From Bacillota bacterium (GTDB lineage: Bacteria > Bacillota > Sulfobacillia > Sulfobacillales > Sulfobacillaceae): a DNA stretch of 37,348 nucleotides. This document shows positions 34,869-37,348 of the stretch, piece by piece. The stretch lies in assembly GCA_021797675.1 (NCBI GenBank), contig JAJZZH010000004.1, positions 1 through 37,348 on the forward strand. Direction: 5' to 3'. The notes below the pieces were generated by a model. The model saw only the letters and a program-made list of their open reading frames with translations. It was not told the origin of the DNA and ran no database searches. How positions within the stretch are numbered: position 1 is the first letter of the stretch; the number at the start of each line of letters is the position of its first letter. Made by a program: the position numbers and the translations under genes.

Positions 34869-34901
34869 CCTGACAGGTCAGGCGCGCTATGGCGTGTCAG
34901 G
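34869..34901. terminator. Hairpin of repeated GTCAGG units
   Basis: CCTGAC (34869-34874) can pair with GTCAGG at 34877-34882 or at 34896-34901; with the distal copy an inner CGC/GCG also pairs. TTTT follows on the plus strand. It may be a terminator or switch between alternative stems; there is no adjacent plus-strand gene. Confidence 0.35.
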
Positions 34902-35004
34902 TTTTGCTGGTGACTGTGTATTTAGTGTAAGCTTTTTGGAGGACACTTGCAATAGCTGACAAATAAATTCGCAATCCATTTTCTTCTGTTGTGCCCCAAT
35001 GTCC

Positions 35005-35553
35005 TCAGACTGGTGACGGCTTCCCGCGGTTAAAGTCGCGTATTGTCGATTCATGGCGGTGGCATGTTCTCCACCCGGCTCCGTCCGCGATCCCAAAAGG
35101 GATGTGCACCATTTGATTCGTGTCATCTATCGGATGGCTGGCAAGCCATCCTGCCACGTCTCGCGCGGGGATGAGGCTGCTCAGCTCATACAAAATAGCG
35201 AGGAGCCTGGATTGCCTTGGGTATTTTCCAGGTACGCGCGGGTGGGCCTCCGTCGGGTCCAAGGCGAAGGCGATCTCTGCGGCCGTCTCTTGCACGGCAT
35301 TCCAAATCGTCATGGTATCGAGCGTCCAACCGAAGAGGCTCACGGTCTTGGCTGCCATCGGTAGGGCGTCAGGGAGCCGAGCACCCCAACCGGGAGAACA
35401 CCGCCATCGTAATGCGCTCCTGGCGCTCCCATCGCGGGCGATGGAAAACTTGTGTCCGCACGGTTGGCACGGCACCCGCAGCTGGCGTAAGACGACCTAT
35501 TGGAAGATGGTCAGCATCTTGGTCGGTTTGCCGTGCCGGGTCTGCCCAAACGT
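35005..35553 (-). pseudogene. Zinc-ribbon transposase relic, family unassigned
   Basis: On the minus strand one frame gives FGQTRHGKPTKMLTIFQ, an amber stop, then VVLRQLRVPCQPCGHKFSIA and the helical segment AAKTVSLFGWTLDTMTIWNA with VQETAAEIAFALDP. Zinc ribbon followed by an HTH-like segment is the usual start of many IS transposases. The nonsense codon, a further frame conflict around ERQERITMAVFSRLG in another frame, and absence of any DDE core show decay. No open end toward 35005 matches a catalytic domain. Confidence 0.4.
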
Positions 35554-35717
35554 TGATCGTTGCCACCGTGGTCGCAGGCAAACGGCTTGTGCGGCCATCC
35601 CATGATCCTTTCCGCATGACCTCGTCAGCGCCTTTGGGAGAACATCGGTGAAATAGGAGGGCAAGGGCCGCGAGCAATGTCATCCATCGGCAAGCGTTGA
35701 GGGAAGGATATTCGAAA

Positions 35718-35746
35718 TTGACAATCGTTCTCCACCGTGATATTCG
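35718..35746 (+). promoter_or_regulatory. Candidate promoter of the AIM24-family gene
   Basis: Perfect TTGACA (35718-35723) with weak -10 options GATATT (35739-35744, 15-bp gap) or TATTCG (35741-35746, 17-bp gap). The leader would be about 210 nt and ends in the palindrome at 35925. Confidence 0.35.
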
Positions 35747-35924
35747 TAAAGTGTGGGATCTTCCCATGCCGTCCTTTCTTTGTGGTGGGGATTGGTGAAT
35801 ATTCACCATTCGGATCGCAATCTACCCTTACGACAAAGAGGGGCGGTTTTCTTGTGCAAGATGCAATATCTACGCGACCCAGTTGGCTTGATTGGCATAG
35901 GCCGTTCCTTCCGAAAGTCGCGCC

Positions 35925-35944
35925 AACGTTAAACGTTTAGCGTT
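35925..35944 (+). promoter_or_regulatory. 20-bp palindrome abutting the AIM24 ribosome site
   Basis: Positions 35925-35944 read as an inverted repeat with a single mismatch around the perfect core TAAACGTTTA. The ribosome site AAAGGAGG starts at the next base (35945). It could be an operator or an RNA hairpin that controls translation. Confidence 0.45.
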
Positions 35945-35960
35945 AAAGGAGGCATTTAGT

Positions 35961-36644
35961 TTGCAAGCTAACACCAGCGGATCCCCCATGTCGGTACTGG
36001 AAGTTTTGTTGGAATCTCCCGAGGACCGTCTGCTTGTTGAAGCGGGTAAGGCCGCGTGGATGGATCACACCGTGCAGATGCGCACGACTGCCATGGAACA
36101 TGGAGGACTGCTCGGCGCACTCAAACGGGCGGCGGGCGGCGGGCCGTGGTTTTGGTCCGAGTTGTCGGGTGCCGGACGCGTGGGTATTGCTGCCACACTG
36201 CCGGGTTCCATCGAATCCATCGAGCTGCAGGGAACGCAGGGTGTCCTCGCTCACCGCTCTGCGTTTTTAGCCGGCAGCGGCAACGTCCAAGTCGGCGTCG
36301 GCTTCCAAAAACGGTTGGGCGCCGGAATATTCGGCGGTGAGGGCTTTATCTTGCAACATCTGAGCGGCGACGGCACCGTTTGGATCCAACTCGGCGGCTC
36401 ATTTGTCACCTATAATCTGGAGGCGGGTGAAACTCTCCTGATCCATCCCCAACACGTTGGGATGTTTGATGCGCACATGTCCTTCGACATTACGATGGTG
36501 CGCGGCATCCGCAATCGCTTGTTTGGCGGCGAAGGTCTGTTTTTCTGTCGCCTTCAAGGCCCTGGGCGCGTCTATTGTCAGTCCATGGCCGTTGCCCAAC
36601 TGGCCCAGGACTTGGAGCCGTATCTCCCATCCCGGCCTTCGTAA
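35961..36644 (+). CDS. AIM24 family protein
   Basis: A 227-residue cytoplasmic protein of the AIM24 / TIGR00266 family, a beta-rich trimeric fold of unclear biochemical role in bacteria. Typical features are the repeated Gly-rich turns LSGAGRVGIAATLPGSIESI, FGGEGFILQHLSGDGTVWIQ and FGGEGLFFCRLQGPGRVYCQ. The length matches the family. TTG 35961 is the start because AAAGGAGG (35945-35952) lies 8 nt upstream. No operon partner is seen; downstream lies the omega-RNA/HNH region on the same strand, whose left edge would be in its 3' flank. Confidence 0.85.
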   Translation: MQANTSGSPMSVLEVLLESPEDRLLVEAGKAAWMDHTVQMRTTAMEHGGLLGALKRAAGGGPWFWSELSGAGRVGIAATLPGSIESIELQGTQGVLAHRSAFLAGSGNVQVGVGFQKRLGAGIFGGEGFILQHLSGDGTVWIQLGGSFVTYNLEAGETLLIHPQHVGMFDAHMSFDITMVRGIRNRLFGGEGLFFCRLQGPGRVYCQSMAVAQLAQDLEPYLPSRPS

Positions 36645-36689
36645 ACTATCGTTGGCTACAAGAGCACCGAACCTTCTCATTTGCAAGCG

Positions 36690-36845
36690 TAGGCTGTTGC
36701 ACCGCGGGGAACCCGCAGACGAAGATCAGTACGGAATCGCGCAATGGGCTTCCGAGCCGGAAACCCAGCTTCGGCGGCCCGCACTCCATTACCGGAATCG
36801 GGGGTAAAGTCCCCGCGTGCAGAGGGGCACTTTTTCCTCGAAAAT
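36690..36845 (+). ncRNA. Candidate omega-RNA (HEARO-like) upstream of the IscB HNH segment
   Basis: A non-coding, highly foldable stretch. It contains the hairpin GCGGG/CCCGC (36704-36716), the stem GGG-TCCG/CGGA-CCC (36746-36766) and the stem CGGGG/CCCCG (36799-36815), followed by a T-rich ending near 36830. Known omega-RNAs lie directly 5' of iscB, with the guide at their 5' end taken from the flanking DNA. By that rule the guide would be the bases just before about 36690, in the 3' flank of the AIM24 gene. The assignment rests on position and structure, not on an alignment. Confidence 0.4.
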
Positions 36846-37018
36846 GCCCAAATGGGCAACAAAGAAATGCATATAGGATCGGAAACAGGCGCCCGACATC
36901 GTTCAATTCGTGGAGCGGAACATTGACGAATCTAATCAACGCAGGCAGCTCGGACAGCTGGAATGGCCCCGAAAGATGCTTGCGCCCCAGGCGCGGCCGT
37001 CCCCCGAATCCATTTTGA

Positions 37019-37348
37019 ACTCCTGCCGGGTACCAGCAAGGCACACTCCTGGGCTATGAGGTGCGGGAGTACTTGCTAGAAAAGTGGGGGCGAGCGTGTG
37101 GGTACTGCGGTCAGACTGATGTCCCCCTGCAAGTCGAACACATCGTGCCCAAGGTGCGGGAGGGAAGCAACCGGGTCAGCAATCTCACCATGGCCTGCGA
37201 ACCATGCAACCTCCGAAAGAACCAGCAAACGGCGGCAGAGTTCGGCTATCCGGACATCCAAGCGCAAGCCCGAAAGCCCCTGAAGGATGCCGCCATGATG
37301 AATGCCACCCGGTGGCGGTTGTATGTGCAGTTGCAGGCCACCGGACTA
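37019..37348 (+). pseudogene. iscB: IscB-like nuclease, HNH part (5' end missing, runs off the window)
   Basis: The frame reads [20 protein letters not shown], then [39 protein letters not shown] and [16 protein letters not shown] up to the window end. This is the HNH insert and adjoining RuvC-II side of IscB (family knowledge: [19 protein letters not shown], EHIxPKxxgGSNRxSNLxxAC, KDAAxxNxTRW). A TGA at 37016-37018 precedes it. The upstream frame lacks the PLMP domain, RuvC-I and bridge helix, which need about 200 codons, while only about 60 separate it from the putative omega-RNA. It is either a deleted IscB or a different short HNH protein; the 3' part is outside the window. Confidence 0.6.

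Larger units (their letters stand above)
34421..35702. repeat. 17-bp direct repeat flanking a 1.27-kb segment
   Basis: ATCGGCAAGCGTTGAGG is present at 34421-34437 and 35686-35702. A partial copy (GGCAAGCGTT) lies near 21978, just upstream of the IS66 remnant. The repeats bracket a small membrane protein gene and a transposase relic. Confidence 0.6.

Noticed and set aside
34887-35126. Minus-strand ORF of 79 codons next to the transposase relic
   Set aside because: No ribosome site and no similarity; probably intergenic.
1-37348. CRISPR arrays, tRNA or rRNA genes
   Set aside because: No regularly spaced repeats and no cloverleaf or rRNA signature seen on either strand by eye.

Overview
The window looks like the chromosome of a moderately GC-rich, Gram-positive bacterium of the Firmicutes type. 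Strong AGGAGG-type ribosome sites, frequent GTG and TTG starts, an L,D-transpeptidase, a secreted PBP4-like enzyme and LplB/YtcP-type sugar permeases all fit this. A Sulfobacillus-like lineage is my guess and is not proven. I see no tRNA, rRNA or CRISPR array.

Region 1 (1-12,000) is a carbohydrate-uptake and polysaccharide-degradation locus. It holds two ABC permeases, a cysteine-free solute-binding protein, a cytoplasmic (alpha/alpha)-toroid lyase-like protein, a remnant of an IS1380 transposase, and a 1336-residue secreted modular protein with a pectate-lyase-type beta-helix whose last Ig-like domain has been cut off by mutation. Related genes return at 16.9-22 kb: a CBM-bearing cytoplasmic protein, a DapA/KDG-aldolase-family enzyme and an SDR oxidoreductase. 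Together they suggest uptake of oligosaccharides followed by lyase, reductase and aldolase steps of a uronic-acid pathway (inference). A TATGATATA motif recurs near three of the transcription units.

Region 2 (12,000-16,500) is a nest of mobile elements. Two pieces of an ISKra4-family transposase flank a broken ISL3-family transposase gene. The ISL3 gene is split by a 117-bp insertion with a 10-bp target duplication and by an antisense, RT-deleted group II intron that still has a recognisable domain V. Removing both insertions restores the ISL3 reading frame at each junction.

Region 3 (18,600-27,900) is interspersed with further wreckage: an IS607 resolvase, an IS66 transposase, a Big_2 Ig-like surface-protein fragment, a DUF4160/DUF2442 pair with the DUF4160 gene broken, a TnpB fragment, the C-terminus of a phage-type AAA ATPase and an IS1634 fragment. 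Two intact genes of unknown function (25,090 and 25,794) lie here.

Region 4 (27,900-36,650) is mostly housekeeping: an L,D-transpeptidase, a two-domain GNAT acetyltransferase, a tandemly duplicated PBP4 whose second half has lost its catalytic motifs, an AlkA-like glycosylase, a small membrane protein, a transposase remnant and an AIM24-family protein.

Region 5 (36,650-37,348) ends inside an IscB-type HNH segment. It is preceded by a structured stretch resembling an omega-RNA (HEARO), but the space between the two is too short to encode the N-terminal half of IscB. This is the most unusual arrangement here, together with the half-dead PBP4 duplication.
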